Source: Capitella teleta
Lineage: Eukaryota; Annelida; Polychaeta; Capitellidae
Direction of reading: 5' to 3'
Length of the DNA: 64,000 nucleotides
Assembly (NCBI GenBank): GCA_000328365.1
Contig: KB297742.1
Location: 316,269 to 380,268, forward strand
A program made the position numbers and the translations under genes. Positions 34,418 through 48,299 of the stretch are shown piece after piece (the first letter of the stretch is position 1; each line of letters starts with the position of its first letter). The notes under the pieces were generated by a model that had not been told where the DNA came from, did not search any database, and saw only the letters and a program-made list of their open reading frames with translations.

Positions 34418-37400
34418 AAACTGCCGCCTTGTCCTCCTACTTCATCATTGTGCGTGCGTGCGTGTATACATGTGTGTGTGTGTGTCTCCTCCGCGGATTG
34501 AGTCTCTTCAACGCTGGGATTTGTTTTAAATGCATAAAAAAAAGACTATTCTTCTTTTTCAAGTTTTTTTTTTTTTTTTTTTTAAAGACAACTGATGTTA
34601 TTATGTAAGGATTTTTGAATTATATTTTTTTTTTCTGGAAGAAATTTAAACTGAGTAAATGTATATTTGATTTTTTTCTATTGTTGGGTTTGTTGGATCA
34701 TGTAGGCTTCATTGTTCTGATCACCATGATAACAAGAAACATTTTGTGCTGACGTCATCACCATTACCTCATTTTGTTGGCTGCATTAAGGGCTACTCCC
34801 TCCCGCCGCTCGTCAAATTTCCTCTCCCTTCTTCTTTTTTTTTTTTTTAAGCAATTTCAACTTCATTATCTTTATTTCCTTATTCTTTTTCTCCCTCTGT
34901 TCTCGTTCATTTTCTGGACATTTGCTCAAAATATGAGTTTGAATATTTCTTGTCATTTTGGTTCTTGTGCTGTTCAATATTATTGAAGGAAAAGTGACTA
35001 GTATGGTGTCCTCTATTTTTTCTTTCTTTTTATTCTACTTTCAATGCTGCCGATTGATTTAAATTACTTGTCAACATTCTCTGTACTGCCATTCATTCTC
35101 CTCATTTGATTTAAATTAATTAAGAAAATTAATCCACAAAATATTGTTTACAAACTTAGATTCAAAACTTACGCAAGCCAAAAAGAACTATTAACTACAA
35201 AAATACAGGGTTATTTTTTTTTTTTTTTCTAATATATATTTTTTTTATCATACATTTATCTTCTGTTTTTTTTTTTTTCAATGAAACAAAAGTCTACCTT
35301 TTTTTGCATCAGTCAGTCTCAGGTTCTCTATTAAGTTACGCAATCTTAGATGTAAGTATAGTTCTTGGTTTCATCTGGTGCTTCTTTTTCCTCTTTTTCG
35401 ATCCCTTGATTGAGTTGCATATTGTTCATCGTGGTTCCTCTCTTTCTCCTCCTCCTCCTTCTTTGTTCATTCTTGAATATTGTATTTATATTTTAATGCT
35501 GCATATTTCTGTAATAAATTCTTTTCTGAATTGTCAAAGACATCATGTTTTAAAAAAGCTTTTGGTTTTGAGTTGGTTTATTTTCATTGGCTGATTTGCT
35601 GGTGACATCGACAATGGTCTCCAGAAAGGTCAACCTGAACAGATAGGTATAAAGGTCAAAATGTCCCTTGCGCACGCACACACACATGATGTAATTGTGA
35701 TCTATCATATCGACTCTATTCGTTTAGGGCAGTTTTATTACAACATTTGTATTGTATAGTATATAATTTTATCTGCTCACAATAGAGTCACGCAATGCAA
35801 TCGCTTAACATCTACGTGAGGGCATAGAACTCTTAAGCATAGAACTTTAATTAAAATACGACAATGAGCCTGTGAAAGTATTCCGAGAGTAATAGCACTA
35901 AGAGGAAGATTGTGATTTCATTTTAGTTATGCTTGTAGAAAAACAATTTTTAAGACATCTCTTGCACCCAGTGTGATCGTGCCTGGATTCAGCCCTTTTG
36001 TACCCGCGCATAAATTATATTTATGATATTTATTACTTTGTAAATATTACAGTAAGTATAAATATAACAGTAAGTTGTATGAGACTGCTGTCAGCGACAC
36101 AAACATTCACGGAGTGACTGAACCACCGGTAATTGATAAAATAGAGACCATTCAACTGGCATAAAAAACATTTCTGATCGCTTGACCCGGGATGACTGGA
36201 TATAGTCACCCACGGCTAATGACGCAATCGACTGTAAAAAAAGAAAAAGAAAAAACAAAAACAAAAACAAGAGAGACTGACCGGACTATTGGTGTCTCCA
36301 AAGACCTTCATGCATCTCGATGTCTGAACTAAAAGACCAATCGAATTTGGACCCAAATTCAATTTGCAATTTGGAGGCAAATTCACGGAATTGCATCGGC
36401 ACTGGTCTGGTTCCAATATAATATTATAGTTACTAGTACGAAAACACAAATGGTATTACCGTATATGAAATCATTCAATGGAACCGCATGTATAGTATAT
36501 GTGTAGCTAAAATACATACTAAGTATTTTTAGGGCAAAGTGTACATGCTACATGGCTAGTATACATGCAGTATGTAGATCTCGAATGACACAATGTTATA
36601 CAGTGTAATATGTATACGTGCATCGTATATAATTCATTATTAGATCAGACAGTGAGCAGTACAAGCACATGTTAATAATCAATACGATCAGCTCTGACCG
36701 GTGGTCAACCCGACGAAGATACACACGGCTTTATCACCGCAATATAAGATAAACACTATCGGCCCATGTCATCTATATATCTTCCCCCGTGACTACGTCA
36801 TCAGCGTACAGCGCAGTCACACGTGACAGCAATGGAGCCAATCGCCGCAGACTTGGCACCAGTGCCTCCCCCTGCCGGGTGGAAGCGTGATTGGCAATAA
36901 AGACGTCGACGTCTTCGGCTGGTTCTTCGTGCTAATGAAGAAAGCACCTTGACAGCGAAGCCATTGATGATCACATGAATGCGTTGCCTTCACAAAGCTC
37001 CCATAAAGCGTTGCTAAAACCTGCTTTTATTTAACACTGTGTTGGATTTCAGCGACACCTTGGCCCGATGTCGGTATCGCATTTCTGGTCTTGATACTCG
37101 TCAGTTTTTCTACAACAATCAAACGTTGACAAAAGGTGCATTATCCTTCTTTGATTCCGCTCCTTGTACAGGTGGCGATGACGTCATTCAACCGCACGTA
37201 GACGTTGTGAATATCGCTATAATATGTAATAACACCTATACATGTCTGCTGGCATATCACGGGGGACTATATGTAAATTGTATGATTAACTATTGTTATA
37301 CCTGGACGATGCAATCCACGGACGTTAGACCGATGTAAGATGTTTCAAAGAGGGCATACATTGTAAACACATGCATGCTGGTTTGACTGTCAATAGATAC

Positions 37401-39900
37401 GGAAGAAATTGGAAGAAATTGGAGTCCCGCATGTGCATGCATGCATACCGGTATATGTACATGCCATGATTATTCGCTCACAACGATATCATTTCAGGCC
37501 TGCAGTACGCAAGTACATTAAAATGGTCGAGTATATGCATTATACCTGTATAGAGAGCTATAGTGTGCTAGTATCCATATGCATGCATATGCACACATTT
37601 TCAGCGTGTCCGTATACCAACAGTGAATCGAAATCGATGTATAGGAGTGAAATACACATGATTGTGTACAGTGGGAGTTCAGTTCAACAGTTGGCGCAGT
37701 CTGTGCTTCAATAGATGTCAGCAGTATATGGTCCATCCGAGGGCGACGCAGGAGAGCATTTGGCGTCTAATCATAATTAGCGTTTAGCAGTCGCTAATGA
37801 GGTCCCCGGGAGTGCATTACACGTTGTAGTCTTTTGTTTTTCCGGGGCGAGATGGTCAACCGGACGCCTCGTGTTCAGGTTGCTCCTTCTAGACCTTTGT
37901 GCGATGTTTCGGCAAAATGCTAATCACTTTTGGTTCGAGGGGTTTTTAGCTCCAATCGCTTCCTGGCTAGATGCATATGTATTCTTTTAGGTGTCGCATT
38001 AGCTATACAGTGTATTGTATACCTGGTGTTCTTAGGCTGATAACCGTGAGTGACCACCGATCGGCCAAGGTGCACAAAGCGAATACGCCGCCTGCAGCGG
38101 TCACTCAAGAGAAACAAACGACCTGAGCCAATTATTTAATAATATTTAGTATTTCCTAATGCGTTGTATGAGAGTTGGGTCATTGACGATTAATGCAAAA
38201 ATTAAGCTTAAAGTTTTGACCAGAATAAAATGGTTTCAGATGAAACCGTTAACAACTAATGCAGTTTCATCCTTCCGCAATTGACACTCATCACTCATCG
38301 GTCACCAGTGTGACCACACACCAAACGGAGAGAAAAAAAAAGTCATTCGCAAAAATCCATTAGAATAAAACACCATTCAGCTTCTTAATTAACTGCATCA
38401 AACCCTTTTCACGTGTATCCTTTTCCGGACTGTACGCCTTGAGAATCACCGTCTACGTCGATAAACAGACAAGCATAGGATCAGTGGAGATCAGAGACAT
38501 CGGGATGAAACATCAAGAGCAAAACCCTGTCGCTTTTTTTTCAGAACTTTCCATCAAAACTGAAAATTACCTGTTAAAGCGTACGTGTATATATAGCGTC
38601 ATCTTTCATGTCGCAGCAATGCCATTCCCGCACACACGTTAAACAATTTTCCTCTCCCAGATCTCATCTCATTTCTGATTGGATCACACAGAGAGTTCAT
38701 TGAACCCTACAGTGGTACCCTCGAGGAGGTCGTCCACGAATCAGAGAGCAAGAAGCAAGAGCCAATTAGGGCAGGAGCAGAGTCCTCGTGTGCCGCTCTC
38801 ATTACTACCACCATCCATACCTGTGTTGTTCGTCAAGATTTCTTTGAAGGTCCTGCCTGCCATACGTATAGATCACGCCCTCCCCGCTCGCTGCTTTGCT
38901 CCGTGAGAACGCTTCTGCGTCTCGTGCATTTTGTTCTCTCTTGTCCAAACAGAACGCGATGCCGGCGCTTAGATCTCTCGGCGACATCACACGTTAACCT
39001 CTTTTCATACGTGAACACAGGTATCACGCAGTCCAGGCATTCACTTATCCTAATTGTGCACTCGTTGGTGCCTCTCCTGATCACACGACGTACGATGCAT
39101 GTATGTGGCATACATGCTGGCATCGGTTGAAGACCTAAGTCCAGAAATGTCACTCAATATTAGAATTCGGCCAATTTAAGACAGATTTCAAAAGGCAGAT
39201 GTGGAGATAATAATCCTGCTTAGAACAGTCTTCAAAGTGTTGACGGAATTCCTGCGGAGGCCACACGCAGGAATCCCGGAATTGGGGCTGGTTCGAATTG
39301 ATCCCATGCAGATATGGGTCGAGATCAGATGGCAATTCTGCCTGGAGAGGGTCATTCGGATCCAAAAGCGAAAGGTAGCGCATGCCGCAAGACGATGCCA
39401 TGCCTCGGATTCATGTCGGATGGAAATGCATCAGCATACAGGATGAAAGAAGTCCAAAGATGAGGGCTCCCTCAGCTGGGTTCAAACATGGCACCGGAAA
39501 CAGTAGTGAAAGGAGGGGAACTCCGAGAGAGCAAATTGTGTTTGCATTTTGCAAGTTTCGTTTCGTTACAATGCTTCCAGATTTGAATATTCTTTTAATT
39601 AAGTCAATTTTTATATTTCAAGATTGTTGAGGATAGAACATTTAGATTCTTTGCGCCCGACAAATTGAACAAACTTGTGAGCCCACATGGCTGTATTCCA
39701 TGTTCTACCAAAGAATTCGGTCTTCAAATTCTTAGATATAACCGTACAAGTAGAACACATACATACAGTTATTTACAAAGGGATACTTGGATATTTCGTT
39801 AATCATAGAACTAAATGTAAATTGCAAAATTCACGCCAAACATCTTTCTAACTTTAAAAGAAAAAAAAGGGCCAAAGCATAAGGTGTACAAGTAAATAAG
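34418..39900. other. TCF 3' UTR and intergenic region, no gene recognised
   Basis: The first 1-1.5 kb after the TCF stop is T-rich and probably 3' UTR. An AATAAA lies at about 35513. The sequence around 36775-36960 is a GC-richer island with a CCAAT box, an NFI-like TTGGCACCAGTGCC and a GACGTCGACGTC palindrome, and may be a regulatory element. A minus-strand frame at 39150-39401 (about 80 codons, LLDPNDPLQAELPSDLDPYL) looks protein-like but has no match, start or partner exon that I can support. Confidence 0.4.
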
Positions 39901-40157
39901 ACAATTTATTTATTGCTAATCGAATAAAACCGCCGAATACTATGTAATTGTAAAGACAAAATTTTGCACAAAATTGAACAGTAGCACATCAACACAAAAA
40001 TCTTACACGTGAGATTTTTTTTGTATTTTATTTTAGTATTAATGAAACAATGAAGGAAATCACAACAAATAATGGATCCAATAAAGAGTTGGTTTTATGG
40101 CTGTGTGGAGAACGACATCAATGGGGCGAAGAAAGGAAAAAGGGGAAGTCTTGGCGT

Positions 40158-43100
40158 CTATAACTTCACGTAATGCCATTGATCAACTGAAAAAAACGGA
40201 AATAAAAATATAATAATTAACCAGAAAATTCCAGATGCAAACATTCATGTATGAATTATTATCGATTCTACATTGAAAGATTTTATTATTAAAGTCTTAC
40301 TACAAAGTGAAGTAACTTTTTAATACATAATTTGACTTACCAATCTGCTCGAGGGGTGGTCCAGCGGTAACGGCAGGTGCCTGTAAGGAATAAAACAATA
40401 ATTAATGATGCTGCTTAATTGTTATGACACAGCAAGAAAAGTAATTATTAGGCAGCGATTAATTGATCCCACAGCAACCGACATGTCATGCAAGTCTCTT
40501 GCCACAAGAACTCAATGGTCAATTGGAATCATTGCCCATTTATGGGGAAACGCATGCACAAGAGAAAAACCCTCACCGCTTCTAGAATTTGCTTCGATTC
40601 ATCAGCGCTGATCTGATATGGACTGCCGAGAACCGTGGTGTTCTCACTGTAAAAAAATAAATACAAATAATTAAATGGTCAGTTTACAGAGGTCAGCCGA
40701 GTACTGACCAGGAGAGACCGCCGTTGTCGACGGCCTTGCCGACGAGGGCTTGCCACTGTTCGTTTGTCTGTTGGATGACTTTTAGGGCGAAATCCTGAAG
40801 AGACGCAGAAGAAGAAGGGGGTAACACAGGCTGAGGTTATTAACGAGAGAAAAACAAGAGGCGAGCGCCCGGGGGCAGGGTATTAGAGTGATGGAGAGAG
40901 GTCTGCTCATCACATTAGGGCCTCGCCAAATCTTAATTCCTTTCCGTACGCTTTAATCAGCCAACATCAAAAGGTAAGGGATCAAGTTGAGAGCAAGAAT
41001 ATCATGGCAGAGAACGGAGAAGCCACAACGCCAAGCAAAAATTAGAAGAAAAAAAAAAATCAAAATGGAGAATTGTTGTGACCGGTGTCATAGTAATTGA
41101 ACGACAAAACAACAATGGAAAAGACGCTGTCAGGCTTTTCTATGTTGCGTGTCACTTTCTTGTGATTTTTTTTTTTTGCTCTTTATCTATCTCTACAAGG
41201 GAAATAAGGAGTGGCTTAAAACGTTTATAATTTCAAACTCTCATGTTTTGAAAATAGAGATTACGAGCTTCAGAAAAACGGCCCCAAGACATGGCGAAGT
41301 TTACAAAAGAAAATAAGTAATCATCATTCGAAGAAAACGTGCTGTGAGTTTTGAGTTTCAATTTCGTTTAATTACCTTATTCTTGGCTTTTCCGTCAAAG
41401 GCGAACTCATTCGCTGGCTTTCCGGCGGGAATCTTGTAGATTCGGAACCATTCGGTGGTCGCCTTGGTAACGAGAATGCTTTCACGGTCAGCTCATGAAT
41501 ATTCATTAGGTATACTCACTGCGAGGAAACCGGGCATGTGGGTCTCAACGTCATTGATGTCTGGAAACAAAAGCAGGATTAATTTTCATAAAATCCGCAG
41601 CTGATCTTTTATCTGACCGAACAAAAACGCGGTGTCGAGTACCGAATCACACAGCTGCATACCCCGACGCAAAAAAAAAACAAAACAAAAAAACAAAAAA
41701 AACAAAAACAAAAACAAAACAAGTCCAAAAAAACTTCAATAAACAGAACGATTTTATGGCGCGCTAAAATCGCAAGTTGTGCGGAGATGAAGCGAAGTGA
41801 AGCGGTGATCTTCGTGGTACATCAAACGATGTCAAGCTGCGCACTAAAGGCAAAGGCCTCTCTTTGAAACAATGCTTCAGAAGACGTTGGTTTCTGGCTT
41901 AGCCGATATACCTGCAGCTAGGTGGGGCGCTGCTAATGGCCGTGATTCCCTGATAGGCCCTAATCAACGCTCACTTCCCGCCTAATTCAATTGCGACGCC
42001 GCCGCTCTTTTTATCCCTTGCTCCTGCCTTTCTTCGCGTTCCTCTATCTGATGCACCTCGGATTTTTTTCCTGGTAAGCCAGGGGTAATTTGGAGGAATT
42101 TTCACGCCGACCTCGACACTTGTCATTAAATTTGCAACAAAAGAGCACTTAGGATGTTCGAAGTCGAACGCTTCGTTTTTGTCTCATTCTATCTTTTTCC
42201 CTGAGATTTCTCCAATTTTAGGGAAGAGGTCAAGGAAGGGTCGCGATTGGACACCAAATAAATCAAATGAATTAGAGACTCACCATTTAACTTCTCAGCC
42301 ATGGGATCGGTGACATCACACACAATCACCTTCCAGTCGGTCTCTCCTGCAATCATAACGTACAAAATTCAATTTCATACTACAAATATCATAAGGTTCA
42401 CAAAGCCATTATGATTTTATACTGAACAAGTGCTGTGTAATACCCAGTAAAAAGTTTGCGCAGATTTCCGTAATAACCAGGCCGATGGACTGAAAAACAT
42501 GGTTTTAGCAGCCTCTCTTTATGATGTCACAATATGTCTGCTAGTAGCACTATAAGAGTAATTATATATCTTAAACACCCTGATTGTTTTAGTAATTGCA
42601 TGGTTGGCTCATTATTTCTGTATTATTGCCACTTATGAAACCAGGCTCGGTTTCACAAGTCAGTCACTTGTGTTGACACGATGCAGATGTCAACTCAACC
42701 AGACAATACAAACTCACGATAAACCAAACGCATGCGTTATAATTTTGATCACATAGAAGTGCGTTATGACCTTCGTCGATGAGCGCCATGACGCCGAGTA
42801 CTTTGACCTGCACGACGGCTCCTCGTTTGTGCACTTTGAAGCCGATTTCGCAGACATCGAGGGGGTCATTGTCGCCTTTCATCGAGGTGTGTTCGTCAGT
42901 GTGAGTTGGGTCCTCCCAGGTCTGAAGAGATAAGCATAGTATTTACAACACTATTCTGCACTATCAGTACGTGCGAAAATCCCACAGCAATAAACACTGA
43001 ATCTAATGGGAGAATCACCTGGCAATTATACATGAGTCAATTCAATTATGGTTCTGCGTCGTTAAGCATATAGACATGGAGACGCATATTCCCCATAATT

Positions 43101-46100
43101 ATTATTCCACGCGAGCACATGACGAAGGAGTGCGTTATGAAGTTCGATTGTACAAAGCGTGGTAAAGACCGTTATGAGTCGGTCGTCATAACGCACCTGG
43201 GGCAGAGCTCCGTAGTTCCAGATGTAACCATGGTGGGGGAAGCAGTTGTGCACGAATCGCAGTTTGCCTTTCTTCACGTCCTGCTTGATTGGGTTCAACG
43301 TCTCAGCTGTGCTGATCTGCACAGGAATGAAACAAGGAAATTGAGCAATACAGGCTTCACAATAACACATCCACTGTCAACTGGAATTATGACAGTAAAA
43401 AAAAGAGAAACAATTCAAAGACATCAACCACATTCTAAGGTCCAATCGCATTGTGCCAAAAAAACACGCATTGTAAACAGAAAACTATTCGATACAAATG
43501 TAAAATATTACTCAGTAAACACAACCACAAATATTTCATCATCAACCAGAAAAGGTCAGAATCGATTTCCCCCAACGGAATGACCTAAATGTCCTGATTT
43601 CTAAGAAGCAGCATAATAACACGTGCAGGAACCGCATAGCAAAGTTGACACGACTCCAGGCATCGATAAAAGGCAAACACATCCGGAGAGAGTATTGAAC
43701 AGTGATCAATGAGCCATCATGCTCAACAGAGCATGTTCAGGCAGCCATATTGAGCAGCAAGGGGAAGGGAGAGGGGGTGAGACAGTCACCTGCTCTGGGT
43801 TGATAACGCACATTATGCATGCAACTGACCAGTCAACCAAGGTTAATTAGAATTAGGCGGATTTAGGCCCAAGATTAATTGTTGATCCAATAGCTCATTG
43901 TTTATTATAAATTTATAACGCTGTTGCACCACAGACCATGTACCTAATACATCATTTAAGGGACTCTGAACACGACACTACAAGTTGTTCTACCACAACT
44001 CAAATTGATATACATGTGAGCACATGACTATAAACACATGTGCTATACAGTGCACGTCTAAGTGGGTGCAATTCCAGCTTTATCCAGGGCATAGTGGAAG
44101 TGTAACATAGTACAGTTCATTACTTCAAAAATAAACCGTGAGAGAATGAACAAATGTTTGTGAAAGTTTGGTTGGCACAAGCTGAATGAGAATTAGAAAC
44201 AAATGAGCGTACCTCCATCTTGGCATTGGTCCATCGTGGTACCTCAACCACCATGTTGAAGACATTCTCCTTGCCAGCAACCTTCAGGGGAATGTCGTGG
44301 AATGGTGAGATCGCCACACCAGACGCATTCTCTGTAAACAAACAAAATTGCGTTGTCAACTGAAATTCTGAATGAACCAAATTTCGATTCTTGCAAAGTT
44401 GCAATCATACATTCGTGTTAATTAGACAATTTATGATACACTGTAAAATCAAAGTCTAGAATTCACATTTTGCAGTCATGATTTACTTGTAGAGACGTAT
44501 GGGTCTGAGCAAGAGGTCATGAACTGAGGTCAATACCTGCACAACACACTTGAACACAGTGACATTGTAACAGCCTAACAGTGCAATCCAAATAGAACTT
44601 TCCAGACGGCCGTCATTAAACCTGATGTGGGCGACAGATTGCTAGCATGCAAATCAGGGCTCAGAACACAGAACCAGGTGATACAGCCATCCACAGCTGG
44701 CAGGACAGCTATTAATAAAGTCCATTAATTATTCAGATTTGACAAAGGGATAAATGCACGATAAGTTGAATTTGTCTATAATTATAGCTTACAAGGAAAC
44801 TATCATCTCATAAAATCAGCCCTTTAATTGAGGGTTATAATAATGCAATTCTAACCATCATGGCACGTAGTAGAGGAACATGGTTTAATGAGCCAGCATC
44901 CGTCATGCTCAGATCAGGCAACAAATAAGCATGCACCCACATGTGGACGTTAAAAACTTGAAAAGCAGAAGGTGACATTGAGGCAGACAGAACGATTAAT
45001 TTATGCCAGAGTCTAATTACTTTTATCATAGCTTATCATAGTACGACAAGAGTACTTGATGGCTAAGTGAGCATGGTTGTGTATGATCCGTTGCCTGTAA
45101 CAGACCCTGGGTGGCCCATCGGATCATATTAGGGCCGGTTCAAAGGTCGCGGCATGTAGGAAGAGAAGCTCAATTTTTCCTCGGAACATGTATTGACTAA
45201 GACTATCACTGAAGTCTTTGATATGATTGCGATTGTTGAAAGCAATAAAGATGTCTTGAGACCTGTTATAAGGAAATGTGATCGTGACATCATGCGTTAT
45301 GGTTATGCAATCGCATCAGATACCAGATGATGAATTGATGGCTTCTCAAGATATAAACATTTACTTCAAGCTAAAAGGTTAAAACTCAGAAGAAAAGCAC
45401 GCACAATTTCAGAGTAAATTAAAACTGAGTAATTAAAATTCTGCATTGCTCCCATTTTGCTCCAAGCAAATATGACGCAAATATATTTTTCCAAGGAATT
45501 GTGCTCAAGGAATTTTTCCTGTCATCCTCTTTTTCTCTCATTCCTCTTAATGCAAATGTTATGTAATATGCATAGTCTCTGGCAAGTTGGCAACACAAGT
45601 AACATTGGGACACGCTGACTAAGCAGTGTCAAGTCAGGGTGTACATGGAAGATGGGTTGTTTTACTGTCAAAGGGGCATTCAATTTACAGAGTATCTGTT
45701 TTTCTGTCATTATAATCATAGTCAATTAGGCACACATAAAACAGGGGGCAATACGTGTAGCCCATATCAGGGCTTTTAAATACTTAGCTGCCAAGGGAAG
45801 TAGTATTAGGTGCAGTAGGTCCTGGTTCATGTTATTTGCAGGGAGTGTCTCTTTGACCAAAGCAAAAGTGTACCTTATAAAATAATAAATGTATCGTATC
45901 TTTATTAAAGTGTTAAGGCCTGATTTTGCTCTCTTATTTTATTTTTGTGATAGGGAGAATAGCACTCAGCACTGTCACACACTGTGAGTGACCACTGGTG
46001 ACCTGTCGTACTCAGCGACAGCTTGCGATAGCATTTTATTGACACACTCATAGAGTAATGATATACTTATAATACTATGATCAATCATCCATCATACTCT

Positions 46101-46628
46101 TATACTAAAATGAAGGATATACTCAATACAGCATACACTTAATTAGCACTATCATGATCATGATGCTGAAATATTGCAGATTTCATCATCCGCACTAGCT
46201 GAGTAACTCCATATACTCATATAGCCATAATGATAATCTGTGGGCTGGTGGGGATTATCAATTATAATTGAATCAATATAGTCTTGGAACGATATTACCA
46301 GATTACATCCACACTTGTTATCTTTAGATTTAATTATCATGACAATCGGATCAATCATTCAATGCGCTAGATTTTAATACCAATCACACGAACCATACCA
46401 CAACTTGGAAAACAGCTAAATTATCAAAAACGATCGGTCATAATCCAAAGACAGCAAGCATCAATTCAATTGACAGCTTCTTCACGTTCAACTTCAACTT
46501 CAAGGGAGCGGCGGCGGTATTTTAAAATCAAATTTATTATCAGTCAAATCGGGTCAAGTTCACTCACTGAAGTAAATTCTATAGTCGAGGGAATTCAGTT
46601 CTCCCTTCTCCACGGCAGTGTAAGACAT
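40158..46628 (-). CDS. PPA1: soluble inorganic pyrophosphatase (family I)
   Basis: Eleven coding exons, minus strand: 46568-46628, 44213-44331, 43197-43316, 42771-42921, 42284-42346, 41520-41560, 41376-41462, 40709-40794, 40577-40646, 40341-40380 and 40158-40186. All phases agree, giving 288 residues (human PPA1 289). The family I signature DNDPLDV is at about residue 117. Other hallmarks are [67 protein letters not shown] and NDINDV. It hydrolyses pyrophosphate to two phosphates with Mg2+ in cytosol and nucleus, driving biosynthetic reactions. In insects the same protein is the NURF-38 chromatin-remodelling subunit, and the end (VDQWHYVKL) resembles that form. One intron is only about 57 nt. 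Several junctions overlap the CGTTATGA motif described elsewhere. No TATA box was seen upstream of the start. Confidence 0.95.
42759..43196. repeat. GCGTTATGA motifs at pyrophosphatase splice junctions
   Basis: Three exact copies lie at about 42761, 43132 and 43186. Two of them form the first bases of introns on the minus strand: GTCATAACGC after exon 4 and GTGCGTTATGA after exon 3. The acceptor of exon 5 also reads CGTTATGATTGCAG. Confidence 0.5.
46203..46300. repeat. dispersed repeat, copy 2
   Basis: Matches 5342-5425 in two blocks (TAACTCCATATACTCATATAG and TAGTCTTGGAACGA). It lies in the first intron of the pyrophosphatase gene. The AT-rich sequence from about 46040 may belong to the same element. 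Confidence 0.45.
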
Positions 46629-47454
46629 GTTGCGGAAATGTGTAACACACGGGGATGCACGAGAGATAAGAGATGGAAGAATGACGCTCCGTCCACTGAC
46701 TGTCTTCGAACACAGCTGCAGCACCCGTCGCCCGGCGCCAGCTATTTGTAACCCACGTTGCCACATCTGCTGTCAGCCACTGCGCAGCCACAGATGACCT
46801 ACTGCGCAGCTTGAGCGACCTCTAGTGATTTGTACGTTATGATTTCTTTGAATTGGAAGTTTAACTACTAACTAGAGGTGGTGTGGTTATTATTTAATGA
46901 ATTCAGTTTCGAATCGAAGAATGTTGATTTATGCTGTTCGGGAATAATGATAAATACACATGTACACAATGAATATGTAACAAAAGGGTGATTCGGGATT
47001 TATTTACTGAGCGCCATCCCCCGCTTAAAGTGCCACGGATGCGTCAGGGTGTGAAATGCAGTTTTGGATTCCTGGTACCATGTATCAATATATGTTCAGT
47101 CTTTGAATTGTCAAAAACTGATAATTTTAGCACCGTGCAGCGATTTTACAAAAATAACCCCCCCCCCCCCCCACCCCGATGCCAAAAACATTGCGAGGGT
47201 AAGTTCTGCATCTGACGTCAGATGCTACCTGACTAATCAGAAAGCTCTATTTCATCATCCTATTTGCAACTGACATGGAATTTACGCAAGAGTTACGTTG
47301 TTATGTTTTTCTTCATATCTCAACAACTGTTTCAAGCACAAATGTCTAACTCGTACCAGTTTGTTGGGGATGGCCTTAGCTTTCCAATGATGTTATATTT
47401 AAGTATCGTAATAATATAAGCTCAATTGCGAAATGCGAAATTCTCGATAAAAGA

Positions 47455-47485
47455 TGTCAAACCCATTGAAGAAATGGGTTTGACA
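47455..47485. repeat. perfect inverted repeat (hairpin)
   Basis: TGTCAAACCCATT, a GAAGA loop, and AATGGGTTTGACA. The arms are 13 bp without mismatch. It could be a small RNA hairpin or the remnant of an inverted-repeat element. Confidence 0.75.
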
Positions 47486-47576
47486 CAAAATTAGTGCTAT
47501 AGCCGTTATTTTTATTTCTGCCTTCTGAAAGATTTATTGTAAGTTTATTGTAAACAATATATATCATAAGATTTTC

Positions 47577-47625
47577 ATGGCGGCGTATATGAATGATGGC
47601 GGCGCATGAACATGGCGGCTAGCCA
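47577..47625. promoter_or_regulatory. cluster of YY1-like ATGGCGGC motifs
   Basis: ATGGCGGC at 47577, 47596 and 47612, followed by an inverted GCCATTTT at 47622. Such clusters are typical of housekeeping promoters, but no clear downstream exon was found. The regulated transcript, if any, is unknown. Confidence 0.35.
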
Positions 47626-48299
47626 TTTTGCCATGGCTGGGTGATGGCTCAGGTCTCCATGGAAGTGACTGGCAGTGACTGGCAGCGGCTTTGGGTCTAC
47701 ACCGGAGTCTCTGGGACCACAGTCATGGCTTCCAGTGTCACGATTTGCCCTAGCGCCGCAGGTGTTTCAGCTGGCCTCAGCTGAGATTGATTACATCACA
47801 CAGGTCTGTGATTTGTTGAGACAATGTATGTTGCAGATCTGGATGCGCTTTCTGTACTACAGTCACCTCTCGCAATTTGAACATTCTTGGTTTAAACATT
47901 TTTGTACGGATAGCAAGGGGTTTGGTATGGCAAACATGAGCAACAATAGGTGCCATCGACCACCCCCTGCTCCTTCCCTCCTTCTTCAGCATAGGCTAGT
48001 ACTATGAGACACGCTAAATGAGTAGCTCATCTCACAGTCACTCTATATGTGTAGTGGATGACCATTCACTCACCTTACAGCCAGGGGAAAATGCATCACA
48101 AATAGAATAAGTTATGTAATAACAAGAACTTTGAGCACATTGGCGCAGTGAACGGGAAGGAAAGAGTAATTCAAGTGCAGAAGGAAGTGCATAATGGATA
48201 TGCATCCATGCTTTCATGTTGTCATGCTGCATTGAAATAAATGCAGTTAACTCTTCATGCTGCGATTCTTAACCCGACCCCAATGATGATTCTTCAATA

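Larger units (their letters stand above)
46629..48299. other. pyrophosphatase promoter and non-coding stretch with hairpin and YY1-like cluster
   Basis: 46629-46800 is the likely pyrophosphatase promoter, moderately GC-rich without a TATA box. A poly-C run lies at about 47159-47172. A 13-bp-arm hairpin is at 47455-47485. Three ATGGCGGC motifs fall within 43 bp at 47577-47619. No protein-coding gene was recognised. Confidence 0.45.

Noticed and set aside
38650-39130. Plus-strand frame open for about 155 codons (REFIEPYSGTLEEVVHESE...)
   Set aside because: No start codon, no family match and no matching neighbour exon. The later part is rich in residues typical of random frames.
43119-43583. 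Plus-strand open frame of 154 codons
   Set aside because: Overlaps a conserved pyrophosphatase exon on the other strand and otherwise lies in its intron. The composition is not protein-like.
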